This document shows, piece by piece, positions 33,501-45,995 of a DNA stretch of 64,000 bases. A program made the translations under genes and the position numbers. Source of the DNA: Paraphaeosphaeria minitans (Eukaryota; Ascomycota; Dothideomycetes; Pleosporales; Didymosphaeriaceae). The first letter of the stretch is position 1. Each line of letters starts with the position of its first letter. The notes under the pieces are model-generated. The model did not search any database and had not been told where the DNA came from. It saw only the letters and a list, made by a program, of their open reading frames with translations. The stretch covers positions 1-64,000 of the forward strand of contig WJXW01000001.1 in NCBI GenBank assembly GCA_015832175.1, written 5' to 3'.

Positions 33501-34408
33501 CAGAGATAAACTATAAGTATAACAAAGCCCTAGTAGAGTGGTAGGAGCGCGGAGCACCTCTAAGCTAGAAGCCTAAAAAAGGGTTAGCTAATAAGGCATA
33601 TAGATATATAATAGCCCTAGCTATAGTAAGCGTGGCGCTAGTTATGTAGGCTTTTAATAAGTAGAAGAAGTAAGATAATAAGACTAGGGAGTTTACTAAG
33701 AATTACGCTCTACTTTAGTATCTAGAATTTCTATATAACACTACTACTTAGAGTTATCTAGTAATAAGGTTATAGATATCTACGTTATGCGTAAAGTAGT
33801 TAATGCTAAAGGGGATACTAGACCTTATCTAAAAAACGCTGCGTAAGGATAAACAGACGCGCTAAAAGGTAGTAATTAGGATAGTATAGCCTAACTATGC
33901 CAGAATCCTAATCGCCATACTATACTATACCTATAAGGATAGAAATGTCCTTAATTACACTATAAGTATAAAAGCTAAAGACTGTAAAACTAACTTACGC
34001 AAGTTTATAGATATAAACAAAATTAATAAAGCGTGGATTATAGTAGTAACGCTATAGACAGCTAGCGTAGGATTAAATCTATAGCGCGCGAACATAGTAA
34101 TACTGTTTAAGCCTTATATAAATCTATTAACAACGGCCTAGTTCTTCTTGTAGGTTTACTATTGTGGCTAAACTAAATTAAAGTGCTACGTAATTACGCT
34201 TATTAACAACGCGTCTTATATTAAGAAGTGAAAGGCAAAGCAGATATAGATGGCTACTAACCTTAGGGATATAATAGAGGAGGGCGTAGATCTATAGAAT
34301 AGGACGTATAACATAAATAAGGAGATCTAGCGGCAACATAATAGCAGTTAGAAGAACTAGTTTAAGTAAGTTAAAGTTAAAATACCTAAGGTACCTATAG
34401 TAGGTTAA
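30536..34408 (+). pseudogene. RIP-dead SNF2-like helicase gene, about 1,290 codons
   Basis: A single plus-strand frame runs from ATG at 30536 to TAA at 34406-34408 with no frameshift found where I checked; in-frame TAA/TAG codons fit RIP of CAA, CAG and TGG. Seen: a 66-bp (22-codon) tandem repeat at 31498-31629, an Asn-rich NNNKSD repeat (31820-31920), a Walker A-like ILGNK-x-GAGKM (32207-32239) in the position of the SNF2 DEMGLGKT motif, and near the C-terminus ASVGLNL (about 34060) and VYYCGQTK (about 34155), resembling SNF2 motifs V and VI. SNF2 proteins are DNA-translocating ATPases. Whether it was a remodeller, a repair enzyme or part of a mobile element cannot be told. Confidence 0.65.
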
Positions 34409-35349
34409 ACGTTAACACGCTAGGCTATAGGTAGAATTTCTAATTAGAACAACCAAAGCAGTTCATAAATAAAAAGTCACCCTTCCTAATACATATGCAG
34501 CTGTTTATAGTATTACTACTACAACTATAAGTAATCCTAATACCACTCTTTCCAGAGTAAGTGTAGGTTACAAGCCTATAAGCGCACTTCCCGCCTTTAT
34601 TCCCTTTACCGCTAGGATGCTTTCCCTTAACCTGTCTAAACAAGAGTCTTCCTTTATATGCGATTTGGCGCCACTTAATATTAATTTACGTTGTTTCCTA
34701 TTAGTTTATATCTATTTACGTGTTCTTGGTTAGTTTTAGTGCGCTAATAACCCTATAATTAATACTAGCCTCTACTACACTAGTAGGTAGCGAGCCGGCT
34801 TTAAGTTAATGCGCGTGATACTGTATCTTAGAGATACGCCCTTGGCTCTACGTTAATAGATCGCCTTACCCTTCTAGACTAAGTATAACCTTAATAATAG
34901 TAGGGTTCTAATTGCACTTTAGTTATCTTCTAATTTAACTTAGACTTTACTAAGCTTATAACTTATAACTTTCCTATAGGTAACTAGGAATACGTTTGTT
35001 AATAGGTCTCCCTAAAGCTAACCTATTACTAAACTATTATAAATAGCTGCCGCTTAGTGTTAGTTTACGCTACTTTCTATTAACTTACGTTAGTGTCTGC
35101 TTATCCTAGCTTAGAGGTGCTATCCTTATATATAATTTAAAGCTTAACCTCTGCATAAAAGATTACTCTTATAATTCTAGCTTATAATAATGTGTACTTA
35201 TAGTACTATAGCGTTCTTGCAAAGCTTAATAAGGTTAGGTGCTAGCTACTTGGTATATGGCTATCTGTAACTCCTATAGCTGTTGTTAATAATAATACTT
35301 AGAACGCTACCTACACTAGTAAATATAATACTTAAGACGCTATTTGCGT
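34409..35349. other. Degraded intergenic sequence, no gene assigned
   Basis: AT-rich RIP-type sequence. It includes two occurrences of the dispersed module around ttaatttacgttg (about 34673 and 35053). A 67-codon minus-strand open stretch at 34440-34643 has no recognisable domain and I do not call it a gene. Confidence 0.5.
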
Positions 35350-36676
35350 ACAGCAGTTATTACTATAACTTTTTAATATATAGTATTACGTCTAGCTTTT
35401 AAATTTTAAAAATAGCTATATTATAGTGGTTTGTCTACTCACTGCGTATACTGGGTTAGGACTTTATATAGGGTTATATATTACACTACTACTCTATCTA
35501 CTACTTCTTTATAGCCTAGCGCTGCGTATACGCCTCTCTTGCCTTACGCTTATTACGCTTATACGCTGCTACCTTCTCCTTTAGTGTAGATCTAGGGCGC
35601 CCCCCTTTACCTACACAGCTACTAGGTGTATATTTAGATAGGCCCTACGCTTTGCGTAAGGGCGTTGTTACTAGAGCCTTACGCTAATCTATAATACTAT
35701 AATCCCTACTACTTAGCTAACATCTTATATATTAGAAACTAAGCTTTTATAGGTACGCTGCATAAAGATCTATACAGTATACCCTATAAGGTTTAATAGC
35801 GTCTATAATAGTGCTTCCTACGTAATAATTATACACTGTTAGATCCTCTATATCTTCTATATCCTTACTCTATATGCTAATAATAAGCTCCGCATAGGCG
35901 TAATGTGTATAAGACTCTAGTAGTATATACTGCTAGTTAGGAGTATAATAGATATTACCTTTAGTAGAAGTACTAGCTAGGGCTAATATATCTACTTTCT
36001 AACACTTACGTAATAATAGCCCTGTACGCGTTTCTACTCTAATAGGGGAATAAGTCTATAGACTAGTGTCTTTCTTTTCTTTTCTTTCTTCTTTTCTTTT
36101 CTCCTCTTTAACCTTCTCTTCTCCTTCTTCTTCTTCCTCCTCTTCTACTACCTTAGCGGCGGCAGTAGTAGTGGCAGTGTAGATAGGTAAAATAGCCCTA
36201 TTATTACCCTTACCTTAGTCTTTAGCGTCTATATATATAATAGGCATAGAGCCTTCTACTAAAGAATTATTAGGCACGTTAGTCTTACTAGCGTAGTAAA
36301 ACCTACGTAGGTATAGAAGGCGCTCCTTAACCTTAGAAACTGTAAGTGTTAGCTATTATAATATTACCCTAGACTCCTTAGCTTCCTTAGAGATATCCCT
36401 TATTATAGGACTCTAGGGCCAGAGCTTAGGGCTAAAGAAGGTAAAGAAGTTAAACTTATTATTATTACTATAAGGTAGGGAGATACTAAAGAGCCGTACG
36501 CCCTCTTTTTCTATAGTAGGCAGTAGGCGTAAGATTGTTAATAGGCAGTAGGTAGGGCGTAAGGGGACTTTATTAAGAATATTAACTATATACTACACAC
36601 GGCGCGTTGTTATAGCTACTATAAGGTGTAGATATAATATAATACTTACTAGACTAGTTTAAGGCATCTCTAACAT
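35350..36676 (-). pseudogene. RIP-dead minus-strand gene with acidic/basic tract and AT-hook-like motif
   Basis: The frame starts at ATG (36674-36676, minus strand) and continues in one phase to at least 35480, with only TAA/TAG interruptions. A Glu/Lys low-complexity tract (EEEEEEGEEK then KEEKRKEERKEKK) is encoded by the polypyrimidine run at 36058-36150. Further on is VGKGGRPRSTLKEKV, containing the GRPR core of an AT-hook, followed by a very basic stretch. This suggests a chromatin- or DNA-binding protein, but the family is not recognised and the 3' end is uncertain. Confidence 0.45.
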
Positions 36677-39600
36677 TGTAAATATTATAAAAGGGCATAT
36701 TAGCGCACTTTATAAATTATAAGGTGGGCTAAAAAGCCAGTTTCTACACATACAACGCGTAGCTTTACCTCCTATTTATTTGTTATTAACAAGAGTACTT
36801 AGCCCGTATTAGCGCTAAGGAATATTAACAAAAGAACTTAGGTAGTATCTACGCTAGTTAACTATAAAGGTGCAGTTATACGCTAAGTTTTTTTATTATA
36901 TTACTAGGCCTAGCCTCGCCTAAATTATTGTGAATTACTATTTATATTTACGCTATTACCCCTTACATTATAGTCTACTAAATTCTAGGTATGGCGCTTA
37001 TAGCCATATCTAGGGTTTAGGCGCACTAGCCTTAGAAGCTCTTACTCTACTTTTTAACTCTACTACTACGCTCCTCCTTAATCTATATAGGCTAGCTAGT
37101 CTTAGCTAAAGTACGCTTAGTAATTAAAACCCACGTAAACTAGTTAATATTAAAGCGTAAAGAGGTTACTCTAATATAAGTATACGCGTTAGCGCTTCAC
37201 TAGACTGTATTTCCTATATATTACCCTTACTGCCTCGCCTAAATTATTGTATATTACTATTATCTAGTGCTAATTCGCGCTGTCTTTTATTACTCTGTGT
37301 TAATTTACTTATTTCTCTTTACTTAGCCTAGTAGAGCGCCTTATATTAAAGTTAATAAAAGATTACTTTACATTTAGCTCTATAGGGCAACTACCCTACT
37401 TTTGTATCTTTTAGACCCTTACTAGATATAACGTCTCTAGTGTAGATAAGTATAGTAGTAGTAGAAGGTGTATACCTTAATAAGATGTTCTAATTACACA
37501 GAAAATGGCCTATGCTTACGCCTACTCTTAGGGTGTTACACTCTATCTAGTCTACTTCTACTGCCTTACTAATAAATAGGTAGTACGTAAGGGATAGAAC
37601 TGTACTCTTCTATAGATTTCTAAGTATAGGTATTATCCTTTTATAACATTTTACTATATAGTTATTTTTTTAACGTCTAGAGTAGTAGATCTAGCCTCTA
37701 AAAAAAACTAAGCACGCTAAGCTTTAAATCTATTATATAAACTTACTTTCTTAAGGGTACTTATTATAGGAGGCTATAGAAGACTCTATTCTACTTATAG
37801 GCTAACTATAACAGTGCGTAAGGTAGAGTAGGTATAGTGTTAAGGTTCTTATAGGCATGTATATAGGTGTTCCTTATAGGCTCTAAAGTTTAAGCTACTA
37901 GCCCTAGAGAGCTCTACGTAAACTGTTCCCTTTTAATTTACTATACATAGCGCTAGTTTACGTTAATCTAGGCCTTTGCTTACATAGCCCTCTTTTTTAC
38001 CTAATCTTATATAGTAAAGTAGTAGTGTGTTTACATCCTTACTATCTATAAGTTAATATAGTAGTAATTTGCGCTACTTCCTTTTTATTAGCGTTAATTT
38101 GCATAAACTAGCGTTAATATCCCTAATTTATATAATTAGGAGGTCTTACTACCTATACTGGCTCTATTAATTATATTGTAATGTAGCCCCTACAGCTATA
38201 CTATATCCTTATCCTATAGACAATAACTTCTTGTCTATAGGGTATAGCTAAACGTCCTTAGATAAGGAATAAGCAGTACATCCAAATCTTTACTATCTAT
38301 AGGGCATGCCTATAAGTTCTCTAATAAAGAATAGGCGGCTTATCTAGGTGCTTACTATATATTAGGGTTAGTATAGACTTAGTGCCAATTCACGCTACTT
38401 CTTATTAATTCGCGTTAATTCGCGTTAATTTAAGGAATAAGCGGCTTATCTATATTTTTTCTATCTATAGGGCATGCCTGCAAGTCCTCTAATAAAGAAT
38501 AGGCGGCTTATCTAGGTGCTTACTATATATTAGGGTTAGTACTAACTTAGTGCTAATACACCCTACTTTGCGTTAGTTTACGTGAATTTATGTTAAGATA
38601 GCCTATTTACCTAAGTGCGAGATGCTTGTCTATGTCTTCTTTATCTATAATCTAAAGCGTAGTCTCTAGGTAGAATAGTTTTAATACTTCTATATAGATC
38701 CTTACAATTTATAAGTTAATATAGTAGTAATTTGCGCTACTTTCTATTAATTTGCGTTAATTGGTGTTAATTTACATTAATTTGCGTTAATTTACATTAC
38801 TAGGACCTTTGCTTATAAAGCCCTCTTTCTTATATAATATAGTATAGTGAAGCAGCAGCTTATTCGCATCTATAAGTCTATATAGTGGCAATTTGCGCTA
38901 CTTTTTAGTAATTGGCGTTAATTACTATTAAGTTAAGGAATAAGTGGCTTATCTAGATCCTTTCTATTTATAGGGCATGTCTGTAAGTCCTAGTGAGTTA
39001 CAAGCGGCCTATTTAGGTCCTTACTTTCTATATAATTACTATAGAATTAGTGCCAATCCACGCTGCTTTTTATTAATTTGCGTTAATTTACATTAGTTTA
39101 TGTATATTAGTTCTATCTATGCTGGCTTTAGCCATATAGGTTGGCGGGGAGCTAGCTGTAAGTTAATAAATATAGTAGTATATCTTAGAGATACGCCCAG
39201 CTCTGCGTTTATATACTTCTTTTCTTATATACTACGCTGGGTAGCTGCGCTTAACGTAAGAGGAAGTACGCTTACTTATAAATAACTATTTAAACCAGAC
39301 ACAATTTGTGTGTAGTTTAAATGGTTAGTCTAATATAAGTATATAGATTGGCGCTTTATAGTACTATATTTTAGAGATTCGCACCCTACTACCTCGCCTA
39401 AATTATTGTAAATTACTGTTACTTAATGCTAGTTTACGTTAAGTTAATTTACCTTAGTTTACGTGTTTACTATTAGTTTAAATACTTTGGCGGTGTTATA
39501 AGCGTTAATTGTAATAGCGCGTAGGTTATAAATGTGTAGTAGAGTATAAGTATAGGTACTTAGCGCGTTACTATATTTTCTCCACCTACTACTTTCTATT

Positions 39601-39924
39601 CTACCTCTTTCTATTTCACCTACTACTTCCCGCTTAAACATGTATTAGATAGCTGTCCTTAAGGATACTACTACTTACTATAATAGTGGCCCTTATAGCT
39701 TTCCTCTAGCCGCTAAAAGTCGCGTCCTTCGCGACTTTAGTTATAACCCCCCTAATAAAGTGTATAAATAGCTCTTTATACGCCAGCTTACTATTCTATT
39801 ATACTAGTAAAGCTTATAAACCCTTTGTTATAGCGCTAGATAGTTACTTCCTAATAACGCCAGCTACTATAAGCTAGTCCTAATCGCTCTGTCGCTCCTG
39901 TCTACTATTAGTCTAATTTACTAG
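36677..39924. repeat. Degraded region with a dispersed ~45-bp module and a ~168-bp repeat
   Basis: No gene assigned. A module resembling tagtgctaattcgcgctac then tttctattaatttgcg recurs at least eight times (near 37261, 38060, 38380, 38550, 38720, 38885, 39048 and 39418), often followed by repeated gcgttaatt. A longer repeat beginning AAGGAATAAGC occurs at 38264 and 38432 (168 bp apart), with a partial copy at 38935. A segment starting cctttgcttaca at about 37971 recurs at about 38805. Confidence 0.6.
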
Positions 39925-41388
39925 ATGCTTCCCCCTAACACGCTACCTAATAATATATAGTAACATCTTGTTGCTGCTGCCTAGTAACTTACTATAGATC
40001 CTAACTATTAGGACGCTAATAATAATAATATTAAAAACCTAAGTAGGGTGCCTCCTTTAGCCTAGGAGCCCTCCTTAAAGCGTACGCAGTAGCCCTCTAT
40101 CTCTACTTCTACCTCTTTGCCTACTAAGCAGGTCTACTTCTAACCGCTATTCTATCTCTCTTCCACGCAGAGCTAGGCGTCCTAGGCGTTACCTACCTAT
40201 ATTAGGGCAACAACCTATAACAACTACTACGCAGAATAGAACCACTAACATAGATAGGTAGCCCACTAGTAGCGTAGGAAGGTAGTTAAGCTAAGTCTAC
40301 TTTACCCTCCCCTAAACACTAGCTAGGTAGAAGTTAATACCTATAATAGTATTACGCTAAAAGACAAGCCTAATATTGCCTAGATTCTTAAGTAAAACAT
40401 TAGAAAGAAAGATAATAAGGGTAAAAAGCGCAACCTAATAACTATAGCTACTAGCCCTTACGTAACTACTACCTATATGCTAAATTACGCATAGTTACTT
40501 AGTAATAAGACTATATAGTAATACACTACTACTTTCCTCTCTATCTAGCACTTTTATAGTAGCCCCTTCCCTATCTCTAGCCAGCTAGGGGCATTACTAG
40601 TAGGCGAAGCGGGTACTATATAGGTAATATAGGCTATGTCCTACACACCTAGGAGTGTAGTGGATAAAACCTTTACTACTATATACTATCTAGTTAAGCA
40701 CTATAAGTGCTGTGTAGTAGCTATGTATATTAAGTACTACTAGGTAATAGCCTTTTATAGGTGTGCCTACGCTAATAAGATAGCTAAGCTAGTAGTAAAG
40801 GGGGTGCCACCTAAGTAATATAATAGTAAGGCCATTACTATACTTATCTAAATAGTTATACCTCCTAGCTATAAGCTGCCTATATTAGCGTAGAACACGT
40901 AGAAGCTGCGCCTAAACTAAGCCACTTAGTAGTATAATACTGCTAAAACCCTTAACTAGGGCTTTCTGTATTTAATCCTTAGCAACGTTACTTATAAGTA
41001 GGTAGAGCAGACGCTACGCATTAGGGAATAGAACCTCTAGCTAGAGGTAGTAAAAAAGGTTAACCTAAAGGTATACTAGGTAAGCTAGAGGCTAAGTGTA
41101 TAGTTAGGCGTAGATAGGTTAGTAGGTAAGCCTATTAGCAATAAGAATACGCTACTTATTAAGGCAGTTGCACCTACACTACCTACGTAGATAGAGGAGG
41201 CCGCTAATAGTAAAGAGAAAAGTAAGGAGGGTAAGAAGGGTAAGAAGGGTAAAAAAGGCAAAAAAGGCAAAGGCAAGGGTAAAAGTAAAAAGGGTAAGAA
41301 TAGTAGGGATAATAAGGGTAAAGGTAACACTAAACTTATACTAGCTTACTTACTACAGCTAAGTCTAGTAGATATATTTATACCTTAA
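39925..41388 (+). pseudogene. RIP-dead gene, 487 codons, lysine/glycine-rich C-terminus
   Basis: Continuous plus-strand frame from ATG at 39925 to TAA at 41386-41388; the in-frame stops are TAA and TAG as expected of RIP. The N-terminal third is rich in Pro, Ser and Gln or former Gln codons. The middle contains YKCCVVAMYIKYYQVIAFYR-like sequence (one Gln position is now a stop). The last 80 codons hold repeated KGKKGKKGK and GKGKSKKGK blocks (41221-41330). The basic tail suggests nucleic-acid binding. Family unknown. Confidence 0.5.
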
Positions 41389-42156
41389 GAGTAGTCTTTC
41401 TAGCTTAGCATTACTTCCTTTTGTAACACATTTAATTACTATTACTAGGGGTTATAAATATACTTCTGCTTACGCTAGACGCGTGCCTAATACTCTTCTA
41501 TTCTATTTTAAACCCTAATATATTTATAAGATAGCCTCTCCCCCTAATTTACCTTACTTATGCCCTATATAATAGATATAGATTCTTGTGTTTCCCTTAG
41601 TCCTATAGTATGCGTTACCTACTTTAAACCTTCTATTATTATGTCTATATTATATTTAAATTAGTATTGCAAAAGGGGTTCCACTAGCTCCCTAGCTAGG
41701 GTAGTTCTACTATAACTCTATATAGCGCTTAGATATATAGTAGGTCTGCGTTAGCTAGTTAAGGCCAAGAATAATCCTTTCTACCTTGTAGTTATTACTA
41801 AAATTAACAACACTAATAAAGTGTTACTAGAATATATTAGTACTCTTAGGATCCTAGTCCTTACCCTTAATTACTTTAATATTATAACTCCACAGCTCTT
41901 TCGCCTTTAGGCACTTATCTTATAGGATTGCCTACGTATCTTAAATGGCGAATTTATTAATATATAAAGCGTCTTTTAATGGTCCAGTTCTAATCTAGTT
42001 AGATACTAGTATTATCCACCTAGGGCAGCAATTAGCAGGGAGAAGACAGAACTAGTAGTTACTTTTACCTTATTTATTTCCTATCTAAACGCGATAGGAC
42101 ATAATAGTGTTCCCTATATAAGTTGTCTTTTGTCTAGTAACAATAGCACATTAATC
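41389..42156. repeat. Degraded spacer with a dispersed repeat (41497-41667)
   Basis: The segment 41497-41667 (cttctattctattttaaacc ... ttatatttaaatt) recurs in two pieces at about 44985-45060 and 45320-45451, separated by roughly 260 bp. Nothing else is recognisable. Confidence 0.6.
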
Positions 42157-44895
42157 CTGAAATACTCTATTTAACTTATTTATTCTATAAAGAATAGCTA
42201 AAAGCAATAGTAGTGCTCTTTAAATAGTGTAAATTAAGTTCTAGTATAGTTCTCTTAGACTTCTAGGATATTATCTATTAAAGCTAAGTACTCTATAATA
42301 TCCTACTAGGTCTACTCTTAGTAAGGCTGTAAATAAAATATTAGTAGCTTCTCTATATTATTAACTAACACGTAGTAAAAAAAAATAAAAATCTTCTAGA
42401 GCAGTCCTGCGTAGTAGAGGCGAGGGTCCTAGTATAGCTCTAGTAAAGTAAGGGGAACATTAGTCTTATACTCCTATATTACTCTCCTATAGGCGTAGTA
42501 GGAGGCTTTACTAGTAACATTCTACTATATTCTAGCTATGCTCTTTATAGTTACATAGAGATAATATAACTTTAGATTACTTATAGCAGTTAGTATAGCT
42601 ATATAGCGTAAAGCCTCTACCTATATAGACGTGTTACTAAACACTTATAGGACACCTATATAGGCAATCTAGGGATTTATAAAGATAAAAGGTGTACTAG
42701 CTATAGCTGCCAATTACTCCTACTTTACTTTCTTAGCCTATTATAACGCTTCTTAGAGTTAATCTGCAAATCTACTACTAGTAGGAGCAGATATAGGTAT
42801 AGGGTCTACGCTAGATTTAGCTGCAATCTTAACTCTTTTAGTAGTGGCTTTAGAGCTATACAAGTTAGTAAATAGTTTAACTACAAATTTGCGAGTAAGA
42901 TAAAGGTTTTAGAATATAAGTAGCACAGAGGGGAAAAGCTATTAGTAATCTACGCCCTTTACTTACTTACTATAATAGTGTGTCCTTAATTCTTTGCCTA
43001 CGTTTACAACATAGAGTTTATATTCTTAGCGTAGGTGTTAGTGCACGTTATAGCTTATAAAGGACCTAGTAGTAATATAGGTATAGCGACAATAGTAATA
43101 AGCGTTAGGGATAACACGTAGGCTAGGGAAGACTAGTACTAAGGTTTTAGGGACTGTAAATTCTTTATATTTCTCTTATAGTAGTAGGTAAAGGTTCCTA
43201 AGCTTATTAACACTTTCTTAGATAACGCGCCTCTCTTTACTAGTTGTCTCTTATCTATGCTCCTTATTAAACTAAGAAAACACCTTACTTAGGAGTATTA
43301 TATATTCATGCAGTACGTAAGTAATAAAGTAATAGGTTTTATTATAGTAGATGTGTTTAGGAGTCTCTATAGTTAGCAGTAGTATAAAAGATTTTAATCT
43401 ATATCTACAGTTTAAATAACGCGGCTAAACTTTAGTGCTAATAGAAGAGGATAAACGCTAGGCAATATTTATTATCCTAGATTACATTTACACCACACTA
43501 CGCTATAGCCTACTATTTTTTAATCTTATAGGCTAAGGTGCTTTAGGACAATAGTAGTCTAATTCCCTCCCTTATATAAGACGCACATAAGTAGGTTTAC
43601 AATTAGAAGCCTTTATAGTGTTCTATTTTACAGATAATAGGTTGTCCCGCTAAGGCATTTATAAGCAGCTTACTAGAGTCTATAGTGCGATAGATATATA
43701 AATAAGTAGAAAAGAGAGAATTTTTGCGCTTCTTACACTCTATTTATAAGGACCAAGCGCAACAAAGTAACAGTAAAAAAGAGTTAGATAAAGAAGAAGA
43801 TACTAGGGTAATTACTACAAAACTACCTCTAAAACAAAAATAAACATTAAATGCGACTAGCTGTTTAGCAAAGAATAGAAATTAAGACCTAAAGCGTTAG
43901 CTAGTAGACATAATAGTAGAGGTCGTACTATATATATAAGACATAGACACGGGGTTATTACAAGATAATAGAAAAAAGGAACGTTATTATACATTTGTAT
44001 ATAAACTACTAGAGGTAGGCGTTAATATTATAGGAGGGATAATAAGCCAAGTAATTGCTATAGGTGTAGTTAAGTGTCTATAAGATTAGAAGATAGTGTT
44101 ATAGGTCTAGAGGACAAAACACACACAGGGCCTATAGTTATTTAGGGAAAAGGTAGAAAGACTCCTAAACATAGTTAATAGTACTAGACACAACACTATA
44201 CCTAAGAGTAGTATAGTATTATTATAAAACTCTAGTGCTAGTTTTATAGAAAATAGTTTTACAGAAAATAGTTTTATATAATTTAAGATAGAGAGGTTCC
44301 GTTCACTATATAAAAGTATAAGGCAGGGATAGGTAGTTAGTATAGTAAGTAAGATATAGCAGCGCTAGATATAAGTAGCACTTTAGTTAGAGTTTAAATT
44401 ATTAGAGGCCCTAGTACAGAAAAGGAAGATGCTATCTAGTAGAAGAGGGAAAGAATATATATCTATAGTAAAAAAGCTTCTATTCACTTAAGAATTTAAG
44501 ATAATAAAAAAGGAAGAACTAAGTAAGGGAACACATTCTACAGCGTAGAGGGAATTTGGTTAGTGCCTAGATATAAGAAGAAGATAGTGTCTACTTAAAA
44601 TAAGATTTAGTGTAGGCGTATTTACGATACTGCTATAGAACTCTATATCTAATATTTATATTAAATAAGGTATAACAGTTGCGCAGCTCTAATAGTAGAT
44701 AGACATAGTTACGTAATATAATAATACTATCTTTAACAGCGCAATAGTTATGGCGGAAACGTATAAGGCGTATATATTAGATCTAGAGCTGCTAGAGCCC
44801 TTATTCCTAGAGATGCTTTCTAATAAGGACCTAGCAGATTATAATTTAGTTATAGGATTTTAACTAGTAAGTAGTTAAAGGCTCCTTAAGGATCT
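42157..44895. mobile_element. Truncated second copy of the 16.5-20.2 kb element interior
   Basis: Collinear with about 17215-19950, including both divergent dead genes: minus-strand about 42160-43620 and plus-strand about 43690-44895. It lacks the GGGGGTAGTTA ends. Both copies are RIP-saturated but at partly different sites. The minus gene has lost its 3' part and the plus gene its last 90 or so codons relative to the first copy. Confidence 0.75.
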
Positions 44896-45995
44896 TAGCA
44901 ATAGGTACGTTATATAGGGAGAGACTTAGCATAATTATTATTCCTTAGTATTACATATATAGGGGTTATCGCGCCCTTTCTCCTTTACATCTTCTATTCT
45001 ATTTTAAACCCTAATCTATTTATAAGACAACCTCTCTTCCTAATTTAGTTAGCCTTACTATCCTATTTTATATACCCTACCTTATATAGTTATACTTTGT
45101 CTCGCTCACTAATAGCTAAGAAAAACGTTAGATATATAGGTTTTATAGCCAGTCTAGAGTAGTAAGCTTTACTATTATAGAGGACGTATTACTAACCTAT
45201 ACATGCGCTTTACTTCTGTTCACATTTTATCTTTAATATCTATATTACTGTAACTATTCTCCTATATAATTTTCCCTCCTTATCTATTAGTAAGTTTTAT
45301 TCTAGCAAATAGTTACTTATATGCCCTATGCGCTGTATATAGGGTTAGCAGTTCTTATATTTCCTTTAGTCCCTATAGTGTGCGTAACTTACCAGCGTAA
45401 GTTAAACCTTATATTATTATGTCTACATTATATTTAAATATATATTATTCTATAGCCTTACTATCCTAGCGTACAATTATGTATTCTGTTAACCTAGAAG
45501 TTACCTCTGCCAAATTAATAAGACGCGCAATTATACGCTTTCTATGTCTACTACGTCCCACTTATAGCGTAGGTAACATAGATTTTAGAGTAGTTACAGC
45601 TAGTAAGTTACCCCTTAGTTCTGTCTTAGCATCTAGTTACTATTATTATTTAGCAAAGCCAGGTAATTGTCCTTTAGGTTTAACACTTAGTAGGTAGTAA
45701 GCAGAGCCTATAGCATAACTACTTATAGGGGTATGTGTACGACTACTGGTTAAAGAAATAGACAGCGCTTATAGAGTAGATACGTTTACTCTGTCTAGTG
45801 TTATTACATAATTATATTAGGTAGTTTTAGCCAATACCTATTAACCCGCTTATCTTATAGTGTAAGGAAAGTGCGCAGAGATATTTTGTAAAGGGCTTAA
45901 ATTATAATTTAGTAATAGTAGGGGCGTAGGCTCTGCTAGTAATTTAGGAATTATTCTAAGCTCTTAGTTTTGTGTAATTGTAGATAGTAAATTAC
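44896..45995. repeat. Degraded spacer with dispersed repeat pieces
   Basis: Contains the split second copy of the 41497-41667 repeat (about 44985-45060 and 45320-45451). A 72-codon plus-strand open stretch at 45479-45697 has no recognisable domain and I do not call it a gene. Confidence 0.5.

Noticed and set aside
39100..39285. Short open frames at 39100-39285 (plus) and 39459-39641 (minus)
   Set aside because: About 60 codons each in repeat-rich AT-biased sequence, with no domain and no continuation of phase.
41085..41330. 81-codon minus-strand Leu/Pro-rich open frame
   Set aside because: It is the reverse strand of the lysine-rich tail of the plus-strand dead gene at 39925-41388.
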